A stretch of DNA of 19,567 bases from Stenocarpella maydis (GCA_002270565.1 NQMI01000202.1:15580-35146), one strand, 5' to 3'. Positions 10,049 to 18,959 are shown, counted from the first letter of the stretch. The notes: a model not told the origin generated them from the sequence alone. Translations and numbers: made by a program.

Positions 10049-10702
10049 ATTTGCTTTTCTGGAATTTTGAGGTAGATGCCAACCGCAAAGTAGTTTGGCA
10101 GAGGGCTACTACAGCAATTGCACGATATGCACAAGATATAGGACTCGCTGTACATACGACTGGTGGGTAGTACCTGAATTAATGTTCTCCCCCGGAACAT
10201 CTGAATTCCGAGGGATGTGTTTATCGCAAAGGCTTGTTATCGGTCTTTCACCGTTATTCTCCGGTCGATGGTGGGTTGAAAGGTATTGTGGTCCATGAGA
10301 TCCGAGGGACATTTTTGTCCCGAAACTTTTCCCCGAACAACCTCCTCCCGTTAATTTGGAAGAGCAACCTTGTGCTTGAACACTGGAGCTCAGTGAGTGT
10401 AAGTCACTTCAGTTACCACTTTTTGATAAAACTCGTTTTAATTCCATTTCACTGGACATTAAGCCAAACGTTTATCTCGGCTCATGGCAGGCCGGCGGAA
10501 TATCTCAATGATATTACCTCGAATCATAAACATGCAACCCAGAACGGGGAGCAAAGGATACCGCCGGTCGCTTGAGGTTTTATTGCAGACATAATTATTT
10601 GAGTCGCCGCAACTGTTCTACCTTTGTATGTATGAAATGCAGGAGAGGCGCACCTCGTCTTCAGACCAAGATCTTAAGCCACGCAAGTCTTTCAAATTAC
10701 TG
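10049..10702. other. Upstream region of the hydrolase, no gene
   Basis: About 650 bp of mixed composition without a convincing coding frame. The short open frames present have no family-like features. It contains a possible zinc-cluster site (10193-10210) and a small perfect hairpin gggaca-tttt-tgtccc near 10305-10320. The hydrolase ATG context (caaatATGa) is ordinary, and no TATA box is obvious. Confidence 0.5.
10193..10210. promoter_or_regulatory. CGG-N12-CCG dyad, candidate Zn2Cys6 site
   Basis: CGGAA at 10193-10197 faces TTCCG at 10206-10210, about 145 bp upstream of the hydrolase ATG. Inverted CGG triplets are the usual half-sites of fungal binuclear zinc-cluster activators. A single match of this kind is weak evidence. 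Confidence 0.3.
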
Positions 10703-11160
10703 TTGCGGGGATATAGGGGGTATTATAGTAAAAATTCAACGTAACACTTATTCAGAAGGGTGCTATAGACCTAAGAATTACCGTAAAATATCAGATTACC
10801 GTAAAATAAAGGCTATAGATATTGTCGCTCCTTCCTCTGAGGCATAGGTATACCACGGAAAACACAACACGGGAGGCATATCATAGGAGAAGACACACTA
10901 CAGTCCTGATTCACGAGAGTACTAGTAAGTATACCACGGGAAAACAGATTTAAAGGATAAATTTAAAGGAATAGAAAAGATTACCAAAGAAGAGCTCTAT
11001 ATAGCGATAAAATTCTAACTGGGAAAATCTCAAGCCCGAAGCATTTAGAATATAGGGGGCGTATCTTACAGTAATTTGATGTCTTCAGGTAAGTCCTAAG
11101 CCTATAGTACCCTTCTGAATAATAGTTTCTTTAGGGGCTATAGTTGTTGACCCCCTGCAA
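10703..11160. mobile_element. MITE-like inverted-repeat element in the divergent promoter region
   Basis: The left arm from 10748 (ttattcagaagggtgctata) pairs with the reverse complement of the sequence ending at 11122. About 49 of 61 aligned positions match, and 9 of the 12 mismatches are transitions, as RIP would leave. Outward, weaker homology continues to ttgcgggg (10703) and ccccctgcaa (ends 11160), so the full element is probably 458 bp. It encodes nothing. Two direct copies of tataccacgg-aaaaca (about 10849 and 10930) lie inside. No clear target duplication was found. It sits between the divergent hydrolase and monooxygenase starts. Confidence 0.75.
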
Positions 11161-11267
11161 CCGTCGCTACAGTACATTTGTGCAACCGCGAGCAGCTTCG
11201 AAGTCCTCAGATACCACGGCCATCAGCAACACGGTCGTTCGTGGCAAAAGCGCACAAGTTACTAACA

Positions 11268-11534
11268 ATGGAATTAACCAGTCTAAAGATATCTTGGGTC
11301 TTATACCAGGTGCGCTTCCGCAATGTACCATACCAGCAAATGTCAATCCCGCCGAGGTAGCCCAGCAGCTCTTGGCCACATTGCCTGCTTTATCAATATC
11401 TCAGCTCTAAGATGACAGTATATGGCGCGATACTTTTTCCCTGGGTGGTACTTTGCGCACCTTCTATACCGGCTTGATCGTTCTTGATGATTGGAAGGAA
11501 CGTATTCATAAACGCGCCGCCGAATACTTCCTAC
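11268..11534 (+). pseudogene. Flavin monooxygenase-like gene, 5' fragment
   Basis: Plus-strand N-terminal part of a fungal FAD-dependent monooxygenase-like protein of the type with a SnoaL/NTF2-like domain ahead of the flavin-binding core. A plausible ATG at 11268 (MELTSLK) is one frame away from the conserved part. That part reads LGLIPGALPQCTIPANVNP, then EVAQQLLATLPALSISQL, then a TAA at 11408 where CAA or a similar codon would fit. It continues as DDSIWRDTFSLGGTLRTFY and VLDDWKERIHKRAAEYF. The frame ends where an insertion begins after TTCCTAC (11528-11534). So the gene has a frameshift, a stop and an insertion, and cannot be functional. The family call rests on the order of motifs remembered from intact fungal homologues. 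Confidence 0.65.
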
Positions 11535-12200
11535 CAGGTGGGGGTGGGGTATTTAACATAGTAATACAATGCACTTAAACTTAGCAAACGTATTAATCTA
11601 TAATTAAAATTGAAACATTATAGTAAAATAATAGCAAAAGCTTATTAAAATAGTATTAAAAATATGAAAAGATTAATAATTTAAATAATATTAAAATTAT
11701 TTATTCATTAAAATGAATTTAATGTTATATTAAATTATACTATATTAAAAGTTAATATAATATTAATTCTGAATTATATAAACTACCATTTTTAGGTTTA
11801 AATTTAGCCTTTTATTATTAAGTTTTTAACTTTATTTTACTAAACTATTATAATATAATAGCATTTACAATAATATATCATTAATACGATTTTTTAGGAA
11901 GTAGGCAGTATTAAGAAGTAGGCAGTTTTTAGAAAATATCCTTACTTTATATAATGTGGTTTACCAGTGAGTGGGCTATATTAATAAGTGGGCCACTTCT
12001 GCTATTTCTATTTAACTTCTGTTAAACCTAGCACCCCGCTAGGGCTAAATAAGAAATAAAAGTTAGCATTAACTAGTACTAACTGCAGTTAATTGCTTAT
12101 TGCTAATTTGTTTTGTTAATTTAAAAGGGTTAGTGAGGGTATATAGAGGCTTATAAGTATTAAGGTTTAAATAAGATAGTTCTTTTGAGTGTGGATTTTG

Positions 12201-12201
12201 N
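12201..12201. other. Single ambiguous base (n)
   Basis: One n in the decayed transposase, next to the codon for the second catalytic Asp region. It marks an unresolved base in a low-complexity, multi-copy sequence. Confidence 0.95.
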
Positions 12202-12590
12202 CTATATATTAGCTAAGTTTAACTATTATAAGGAAAATAAGATTAATTCTATTTATATACTACTATATTCTTCTTACTTACTCTAGCTATTAAATATTAT
12301 ATTATATGTGTCTTTATAGTATATATATAATAGGAAAACTAATAAGTTTATTTAGGCTTTAATTAATTATATTATTAAGTTTAAGTTCTTTATTATATTT
12401 AAGGTAGCTTATAATAAGACCTTTATAAATGATAATATTAAGGCTATATTTAAAGGAGCTAGAATTATACCCTAAGATATAGATTTTATTATTTTAGGGC
12501 TTAATATCTAGCTAAAAACTCTAGTGCTATCTATTCTTATTTTTCTTTAATAATAAGAGTCTTAAATATTATCTAATACTTAATAAATTA

Positions 12591-13053
12591 TATTGGTAGG
12601 TACGATACTGGATCGAAGTGGTTCAGGGGGCTGCAGAGTACTGGTTGGAAAACTTGTGATTGCTTGTTGCTATCTGGTACTGATTTTGAGTGGGCTTCCG
12701 TAAGCCCTCCTCATATACCCTCCGACATCGTCTCACCCCGCAGCACGCTGCGGGTGGCTCTGGTGCAAGTTTGCAAATGACGAAGAATCTAGTCAAAAAC
12801 CAACCTACTTTAACCCCGAATAACCCAACAACCCTAACCCATACGCCTATAAAAATACATACAGATATATATCAGAAGCTAGCCTTCTGATTGGTTTACT
12901 CGACAAAGAATTCGGGCAAGAAACAAGTCTGATGCAGAGGTTCAAAGTCGGGGTAGTTGTATACCCTAAAAAATCAACTCACGGCCATACAAGTCATCTC
13001 CCGTCACGCACGCACTAGGCGTAGTTGGTCGAATTCGACTGTTTCCGTTTAAC
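12591..13053. mobile_element. 463-bp nested insert with AAATTA target duplication
   Basis: Comparison with the second relic in this window (19331-19350, taataaattattaagtaatt) shows where this copy was interrupted. AAATTA lies on both sides here (12585-12590 and 13054-13059) but only once there. Allowing one C/T difference, the duplication could be 9 bp (aataaatta/aacaaatta). The insert is not AT-skewed like its host, so it probably arrived after RIP or escaped it. It has no clear terminal inverted repeats. It contains a hairpin cccgcagc-a-cgctgcggg near 12738 and a near-palindrome tcagaagctagccttctga near 12872. No coding frame is convincing. Class unknown: a MITE, SINE or solo LTR cannot be told apart. 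Confidence 0.75.
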
Positions 13054-13972
13054 AAATTATTAAGTAATCAGGTTTTATTAAAGGTAGAATTTCTACTTAT
13101 TAGAGTAGCTCCTCTATATTAATTATTAAAGCTATTTATTAGCTGTTAAAGGGTTTATAAGTAATAGTATATAAGATTATAATTATAGAGGATTGGATCT
13201 ATATACTTAAGAAGGCTAATATAGTACTTATTAAATGCTAGAAGGATAAAAGAAATTAAGTATAGCTTAAAAGGGTACTTAGTATTAAGGAATCCTGGGT
13301 AATAATTTAAGAAAAGGAAAAAGGTAAGTAGTTAGCTAGTAAAATTAGTAGTAGTATTAAGTAGTTAGTTTGTAGTGGATTGAGTAAATAATGCTATAGT
13401 AACTATAGTAAGGCTGGGTATAATACTAGAATGTATAAGAAAGAGGAAGAAGGGTCTAAGGAATTAGATTCTAATTATATTATAGTAAATTTAGCCTACC
13501 TGATACTAATTAATGCATATATATATATATATATTAGCGGTTTATAGTGGATTGTAATTTTAAGGGCTAAGTTGGTATTAATTAGTATAAAGTATGTTTT
13601 TCCTACTAAAAGTTAGCCTATTTGGATTAGTACTATAGTCCTACTAAGCCCTTTAAATTAGCAAAATTAATTAGAAATAAGTAATTAAATAAACTCCTGA
13701 ATATATTATATATATATTATCTAAATTCTTTATGAATCCATGATTATAAATAATTTAATATAAATATAAGGTTTTAAGCTTATACTAAAATATACTTCAA
13801 AAATATTAATTTAAAAAAGTATTAAAAAAATTCTATATATATAAGCTTATTTACTAACATTCTTAATAGGTCTTAATAGGTACTTTTGAAATTAAGGAAT
13901 TAATGTTGTTATTATTTTATATCATGTGGAACTCCTTACAGCACGCTGTGAAGCACCCCCCCCCCCGGTAGG

Positions 13973-14293
13973 TTCCTACGTTTGACGCTAATTGTGCAAG
14001 CGTTAAAGCTGGACGAGAACACGCAGTGGATTGAAGCAAGGTTTTTATTCACCATGCTGAAACCACTCAAGGTTCTCTGCTCTGGCTTCCTGTCCATAGT
14101 GCCATATCCGGACGGCGGCTGGACAATATGGGTCATCAAAAGTATCCTAGAGCTGATTGAAGGCCAGCCAGATGTTGACAAATTAGCGCCCGTGCAGCCT
14201 CCGCAAAGCGTTGTCCAGGAGCTCCACAACGGCGGCAGCGATGGTGTCCCATATTTTGATGTTATTACAGTCGGCGGCGGTACTTATCTGTAA
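13973..14293 (+). pseudogene. Flavin monooxygenase-like gene, second fragment
   Basis: Continuation of the gene interrupted at 11534. It reads LDENTQWIEARFLFTMLKPL, then VLCSGFLSIVPYPDGGWTIW, then ILELIEGQPDVDKLAPVQ, a low-complexity linker, and PYFDVITVGGGTYL before a TAA. The W-IEA-F-F and CSGFLS-VP---G-W-IW patterns are those of the SnoaL-like domain that precedes the flavin core. FDVITVGGG is the start of the FAD-binding Rossmann motif (normally GGGQAG or similar). Homology stops right there, so the FAD/NADPH-binding core (usually some 400 residues) is missing. The deletion may have happened when the transporter gene came to lie next to it. Confidence 0.65.
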
Positions 14294-14658
14294 GAGTATG
14301 GGAACCAGAAGTATAATCGATTCCAGATTCAATGTATGTCACTCTATTGTGATGGCATTCAACATTTCTGCCTCCAGTGTACTTGTAAACATCACTCTGC
14401 AGTGCGACTGTATTAATGTGTGGTTAGCAATACATTCCTGGCAAATTCCACTGCTTCATCAAGCTTTACTATCAATCAATCTACAGTGTATCAGTTGCAT
14501 GTCTGAAACGGAAAGAGGTTTGGTACAGCTACGTAATTTCACTTGTTAGCTTAGGAAATGGGTCAACTCTCAGTATTAACGCCGACTAACATGCTGTCAA
14601 CTACTCTGGTCCAGGTGTGTTCAAGACTAAGTGTCCTTACCCAAAGCCTTCTACTTTA
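14294..14658. other. Spacer between broken monooxygenase and transporter
   Basis: The flavin core expected after 14293 is absent. The plus-strand open frame at 14211-14549 has no family-like motif. This stretch must also carry the 3' end of the transporter transcript (stop at 14659). No clear terminator or repeat is visible. Confidence 0.45.
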
Positions 14659-16191
14659 TCACTTCGCTTTCTTGACGCTACTGCCACCTGTAATAATCCG
14701 TGCAACTATCATAATTGCGCCCCCTCCTAACATCATCATGCCTGTGTAGACTTGGAGTTTCCAGAATGGGTCCACAAGTGTGTTCGGAACCAAAGCGCCA
14801 GCAATAGGATTGCTGATAAGTGAAGCAATTGCCGTGAAGGCGTAACAAGTGCCTAGCCGGGCCCCGAGCTCACTCATTGGTGAGATTTGCGCGAGGATGG
14901 CGGGCGTCAGTGAGATGAAGGCGCCAGTACCGAATCCGTACAGAACGGAGAATGCAATGATAGCACCATTGTCCGTGCCTGGGATCCACAGTGCAAGGAC
15001 TGTGATCGGGGTAAATAACATTATGATGACTTCGACGCATTAGTTCCAACGAAGTGATAGAGGCTCATAGAAGGTACATACTCATGACGCTGAAGCTCCC
15101 GATACGATCAGCGAGCCATCCTGGTGCAATGCGGCCCAAGAGCCTAGATAGAAAGAGGTTAGAATCAGCTTACCTTTCAACAGTCAGAGGGACTCTAGGG
15201 AAACTCTTACCCGCCAGCATTCATAATACTAACCAAGTAAGCAGCCAGGCTTGGCGCCATGCCATACCGCTCAGCCTCGAGTATGATGAAATTGAATGGG
15301 ACGAAAAGCCCTAGGTAGAATAACAAGTAGGCAAGTGAAAATGTTGCGAAAGGGAGTTCACGCAATGGCCGCCAATAGTTGCTGAAGAGAAACGGCCTGG
15401 GGGAGTGCTGCAACCGTGATGTGACTGTGAAGGTTCCAAAGACGCTGAGCCCAAAGATGAGAAAAGCGCAGGCTCGTATTGTCCAAGGAAAGCCGATCCG
15501 AGGAACCAGGCTGTGCACCATAATCGGGAAGACGATACCCCCTATGCTGGAGCCAGCGACGGTGAGGCCTAACGCCAGTGCACGGTGACGGACGAACCAC
15601 GTAGACACTGCCGTGGTACCCGTTAAGAAGAGCAGAGAAGCGCCTGCAGAGCTACAGAAGCTCTGAGCCAGGATGAACTGGTAGTATTCTGTACACAGAG
15701 ACGTCATAAAGAGTCCGAATGGGTGCATTATTGTGCCCACAATGAGCAGCCACCGTGGTCCGTGGTCGTCAAAGAGCCGACCTATAACCGGGCCCTGCTC
15801 AAGTGGTCAGTAGCAAGCCCGATATAGGTTTGGTGTCTCGTTGCTCACCAATATGAAGACCATAAATGTCTCAACGGATGAAATCCATGCAACGTCACTA
15901 GACGAATATGCGCTAAGCTGGTGCGTCTGGTAGTAGCTCTGGAAGACACCAATGCCTTGGGTTTCTTTGTCAGATGATGCTTCCGCCGAGATAGGAGTGG
16001 TTTTAGTTACAGGTAACCCATCCGAAACTGGCAAATAGGAGACAAAAGCCCCCTACCACAGTTGCCCATGCAGCTACACCTTGGTCAGGAAGTGGCAAGG
16101 TTGGGGCAGGATTGACAGCTTCCTGGTCGGAATTATCGCTCGGCGTGGGGTCCGCGGGTGGCGGGGATGAAGCCGTCGAGCTCTTCTCCAT
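14659..16191 (-). CDS. Major facilitator, monocarboxylate-transporter-like
   Basis: Plasma-membrane carrier of the fungal MCT/MCH-like MFS group, probably moving a carboxylate or similar small metabolite. Five exons: 16191-16011, 15955-15849, 15794-15211, 15143-15082 and 15029-14659. Introns are 55, 54, 67 and 52 nt, all with GT...AG and good branch sites (CTGAC, CTGAC, CTAAC, CTAAT). The joined product is 434 aa, a normal length. The cytosolic N-terminus is Ser/Pro/Asp-rich, then PDQGVAAWATVVGGF (35-49) stands for the PDGG-W motif of this group. FASFGWVTCIGVFQSYYQTH spans exon 1/2. The loop 2-3 motif GPVIGRLFDDHGPR is at 97-110. Next come EYYQFILAQ, NAGGLLGRIAPGWLADRIG (exon 3/4) and FTPITVLALW with later membrane segments, ending in VKKAK. 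About 12 hydrophobic segments are recognisable. No stops or frameshifts interrupt it, in contrast to its neighbour. The substrate cannot be read from sequence. Confidence 0.92.
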
Positions 16192-16796
16192 GTTACCTAT
16201 TACCTGAAGCGGATGGCAACCAAGGCTCCAAAGATAGACGAAATGGCTCTGACACAAAATGACTGAAGGATGCTTAAAAATGAACTTGGAATCTTGCTTG
16301 TTTAGCACAGATTGATGGTGGGTTGAGGTTTTGTAGTGCCTGCAACTGCCGACGCAAGATAACCATGAAATCCGTTGCGGCTCGCTGTTGCACTTATCAG
16401 AATCCTAAACGGAGAGGAGGACGGCCCATGAAAAGAGCTGTAACCCAGCGTTGAAATGGCTTCAGAATACTAACAGTTACGTCAATGTACATACTTCTGT
16501 AGCCTTGCTAGTCACGCCCCATGCCTTTTACGAGGCTCGGCGCAGGCCGCATCTCGGCTGAGCCCTCGGCGTTAAAAACTAAAATACATGGATACATTCG
16601 CCGTTGCACTTTCTGCTGATAGGTGGACAAAGTTCCTGACGTCTCTGCCCCGAACCACTCAAAGACTAGCTATAGTGGAGGCAACGGATTTAAGCTCGGA
16701 AAGACGAGCCAGAAAAGTTAAAAGCAGTAAGTAAACTTAAATTTGCTGTGATGGGTGTGGCCCGGTAGCCTAATTGCTAGCCTCGGCTTTCTTGTA
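16192..16796. other. Upstream region of the transporter
   Basis: No gene seen. It contains a CGG-N6-CCG site (16538-16549) inside a longer imperfect dyad, ggctcggc/gctgagcc (16534-16563). It also contains a small hairpin gctcg-gaaaga-cgagc near 16693 and a tRNA-like box A (16766-16777) just before the MITE-like element. Confidence 0.5.
16538..16549. promoter_or_regulatory. CGG-N6-CCG, candidate Zn2Cys6 activator site
   Basis: CGG-cgcagg-CCG, preceded by T (TCGG-N6-CCGC), about 350 bp upstream of the transporter ATG. TCGG-N6-CCGA is the known site type of Ppr1/UaY-class zinc-cluster regulators, and this differs at the last base. Suggestive of pathway-specific induction, but not proof. Confidence 0.4.
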
Positions 16797-17201
16797 CCTC
16801 TGCCGGCGTTACGAACGTTAGGTAATTTTTCAAGTGGTGGCCAGGGTTACCAGTTGAGCTGGCGAAGTTGCAAAAGTGGACCTAACGGCTCAGCTTGAGT
16901 TCTTTCCTGCTTTGATTGGTTAGAAAAGTGGGTTGGTCAAGTTCACTTTTGCAACTTCATCAGCGCATCTGGTAACCCCCGGAGCGGAGCTATCCGTACC
17001 AAGCTTTCTGTCACGGCACATCACTGCCAGACCCCGGGCCGGCCGAGGCTTGCCCGAACGCAGCGGTGGGCGTGGTTGGTCAAGGTTGCCCTGATCAAAT
17101 GTAAAGTTATACGCTAACTAGCCGGCCGGCTGAGCTGTGCGAGGGTTTGGTTTCAGGCCACCACTTGAAAAATTACCTGACGTTCGTAACGCCGGCAGAG
17201 G
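16797..17201. mobile_element. 405-bp MITE-like element with 46-bp TIRs and TGTA duplication
   Basis: Left arm 16797-16842 (cctctgccggcgttacgaac...) and right arm 17156-17201 are reverse complements with one mismatch in 46, a T/C. TGTA flanks both ends (16793-16796 and 17202-17205). Inside, beginning 2 bp after the left arm, is a second inverted repeat (16844-16886 against 16936-16978), described separately. There is no coding capacity. The near-identity of the arms implies recent insertion and little RIP. A 4-bp duplication is not diagnostic of one superfamily; a 2-bp GT reading is also possible. Confidence 0.85.
16844..16978. repeat. Inner inverted repeat within the MITE-like element
   Basis: gggttaccagttgagctggc at 16844 onward pairs with the reverse complement of the sequence ending at 16978. 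About 36 of 43 positions match, with a perfect core gaagttgcaaaagtg. The spacer is about 49 bp. It may be a smaller element nested against the outer terminal repeat, or part of the outer element's own architecture. Confidence 0.8.
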
Positions 17202-17205
17202 TGTA

Positions 17206-17690
17206 TAACGTAGGGGACGTGTATTCGGCCCCCCCTCTCCCGCCCAGACACCCTGAATTCAAACCTTAATACTGAATTCAATTTAAATATTATATAGAGA
17301 CTTCTTATAATATAAATAAATAACATTTAATATAAAAAATATTTTAAATTATTATACTAATAAAGAAAATATTTCTTTTAAATTAACCTTAAAGATTTAT
17401 AACTTGCTAATGTAGAAAATATAGCTACTTCTTTTAATATTAATAACCTTATAAGCTAGCTAAATAAGTATTAAGTTTAATATTTTATAAATATATAACC
17501 TAGCTTAAAAACTAATTTACTTAACCTTAATTATTATTGAAAGGCGCTATATAAAAATCTAAAAGTTATTAAGAATTAACTTACGCCTTTTTTATATTAT
17601 AATTAATATTATTAGTATAAGCTTTATAATAAAATATAAATTTTAATTTATTTTAATTTAATATTAAGTCGCCAGCCATCGCTATCCAAC
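17206..17690. other. AT-rich RIP-like block, no readable gene
   Basis: After a short C-rich patch (about 17230-17250) the sequence becomes strongly AT-rich with TpA excess and stops in all frames. It has the look of a RIP-decayed repeat, but I could not match it to the Fot1-like relics. Confidence 0.5.
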
Positions 17691-17930
17691 AATATATCCC
17701 ACATACTAAACTGATCATATCTTATTATCTGCTCACTCCTGTAACATTTACGCGCGTCCCGGGACTCTTACTCCTTGCATCCAAGTTCCGCCCCCATCTC
17801 TCCAATAAGTTTTTTTAACCCGCTTTCATACCTCGCACTCCCCCACGCCCCCGCCTCTCGCGCTCCCGCCTCGATGCGCCGCGCGCGCACACTACGATTC
17901 CTACTCTCATCTACCTAAAAAACCCGAGCA
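17691..17930. other. GC-rich island inside AT-rich DNA
   Basis: About 240 bp of abruptly different composition, C-rich on the plus strand, with cgcgcgtcccgggac and a run of gcgccgcgcgcgc near 17877. No coding frame or tRNA was found. Sharp borders suggest an inserted piece or a remnant that escaped RIP. Confidence 0.45.
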
Positions 17931-18959
17931 ATACTCACATTATTACATCATTAATCATAAATAACACTTAAGTTGGTTTTATTTATAAGTAAGATATATT
18001 AGTAAGTGATATACTTTTTTCGAAAATAGCTTAGCTTATAATGAATATTATCTTAGAAACTTTAAATATATATATATAAAAATATATATAGAATATAAAT
18101 ATATTTTATTCAAAATTCTTAACTTAAAATAATAAATCTTATTAAGGTACAGTATAATTAAATTAAATTGAAATCTTAGAGTTTATATATAGCTTGTAAC
18201 AATTATAGCTGGTTCTTAGCTAATAACCCTAATAAGCGGAATATATTTAGATGGTATTTAAGATAGAATTATTCTAAGAAATATAATAAGGATAATTAAA
18301 AGCTATTAAAGGTATTTTTTAAATAAATACTTAAATTAACTACTGAAAAGCCATCTTAAGCTATACTATTTAGTAGTAATAATTATAAGTCTATATAGAC
18401 TATCTCTTCAGCCTAGCTTACTTAGCTTACTAGCTTACTAGTAAGCTAGTAATTCTAGTAATCTAGTAGCTTATTTAGCTTACTACCCTACTAGTAATCC
18501 AAGTAATCCCTCCTTATATAAGCAAGTAATGTAGGTTATCTATACTAATAGCCATGCTTCTTTCTATAGGTCTAGCCAGCTGGCCTATAGGATTTATCTA
18601 TGCCTCCAAGGTACCAACAGTCCATTTCTGGTTTCTATTCCTATCACATTTGTAACTTAGCTATATTGAATTCTAGCTTTTTACTTTATACCAAAAATAA
18701 CTATTTAAAATATTTATATATTTATTTAATATACTTTAATAGTGCTATATATATATATTACTAATAAATAATAAATATAATTATAAAGTTTTAAGTTTTT
18801 ATTTAAATATTTAATAATATTATAATATTTTGAACTCCATATATATAAAGTAATTTCCTAATAATCTTAGCATTTTTACTAAGTACCTTTTCTATATATT
18901 TATTAGTAAAAAGTACTTAATTATTCTACTTACTAATATATTCTACTTATTAGTAAACT
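17931..18959. other. AT-rich RIP-like block with a palindrome
   Basis: Stop-saturated AT-rich DNA without a readable protein. It includes repeated agcttact/agtaagct words around 18410-18490, centred on a perfect 26-bp palindrome, and a less AT-rich patch at about 18550-18650. Part of it probably belongs to the element whose transposase relic starts near 18960. Confidence 0.45.
18427..18452. repeat. Perfect 26-bp palindrome
   Basis: The sequence from 18427 to 18452 (core tagcttactagtaagcta) equals its own reverse complement over all 26 bases. It lies in a patch of further agctta and ctagta words that read like local duplications. Confidence 0.85.

Larger units (their letters stand above)
12180..13485 (+). 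pseudogene. RIP-decayed pogo/Fot1-like transposase, C-terminal half
   Basis: Plus-strand frame full of TAG/TAA, yet clearly homologous to the DDE transposases of Fot1/Pot2-type Tc1-mariner elements. VDFxYILAKFNYY (about 12192) stands where family members have a VDGH-SH catalytic block. YSSYLL*LLN stands for HSSHLLQPLD. Next come KFKFFIIFKVAYNKTFINDN and IKAIFKGARIIP*DIDF, then GLNI*LKT. Past the nested insert, at 13392, CYSNYSKAGYNTRMYKK is a CCHC zinc knuckle in which Cys and His codons have become Tyr, and an acidic tail follows. Nearly all changes are C-to-T or G-to-A. The N-terminal part cannot be traced between 11600 and 12130, so it is either too decayed or deleted. Confidence 0.8.
11535..13972. 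mobile_element. RIP-decayed 2.4-kb insertion (pogo/Fot1-like) splitting the monooxygenase
   Basis: The two halves of the monooxygenase are separated by this AT-rich block. TTCCTAC occurs on both sides (11528-11534 and 13973-13979). Removing the insert and one copy restores a continuous frame into RLTLIVQALKLDENTQW. The ends are inversely similar and G/C-rich: CCTACCaGGtGGGGGtGGGG on the left, and cccccccccccGGTAGG on the right. Without its own 463-bp nested insert it is about 1.98 kb, close to usual Fot1-family length. Fot1 elements normally duplicate TA. A TA reading (11532-11533 and 13969-13970) is also possible but does not restore the frame. Inside is a decayed transposase (see the separate entry). 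Confidence 0.75.

Noticed and set aside
10572..10847. A 91-codon plus-strand ORF with several cysteines.
   Set aside because: It runs into the left arm of the MITE-like element, has no family pattern, and its composition is that of non-coding DNA.
12815..12845. Telomere-like ccctaaccc, as a possible interstitial telomere.
   Set aside because: Barely more than one TTAGGG-type unit, with no tandem array.
11532..13970. TA target duplication for the insertion in the monooxygenase.
   Set aside because: Possible for a Fot1-type element, but joining at TA gives a stop soon after. Joining at TTCCTAC restores the expected protein frame, so the latter is preferred.
13936..14229. Minus-strand ORF of 97 codons.
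   Set aside because: Antisense to the plus-strand monooxygenase fragment, whose reading matches the expected motif order and continues to a Rossmann glycine motif.
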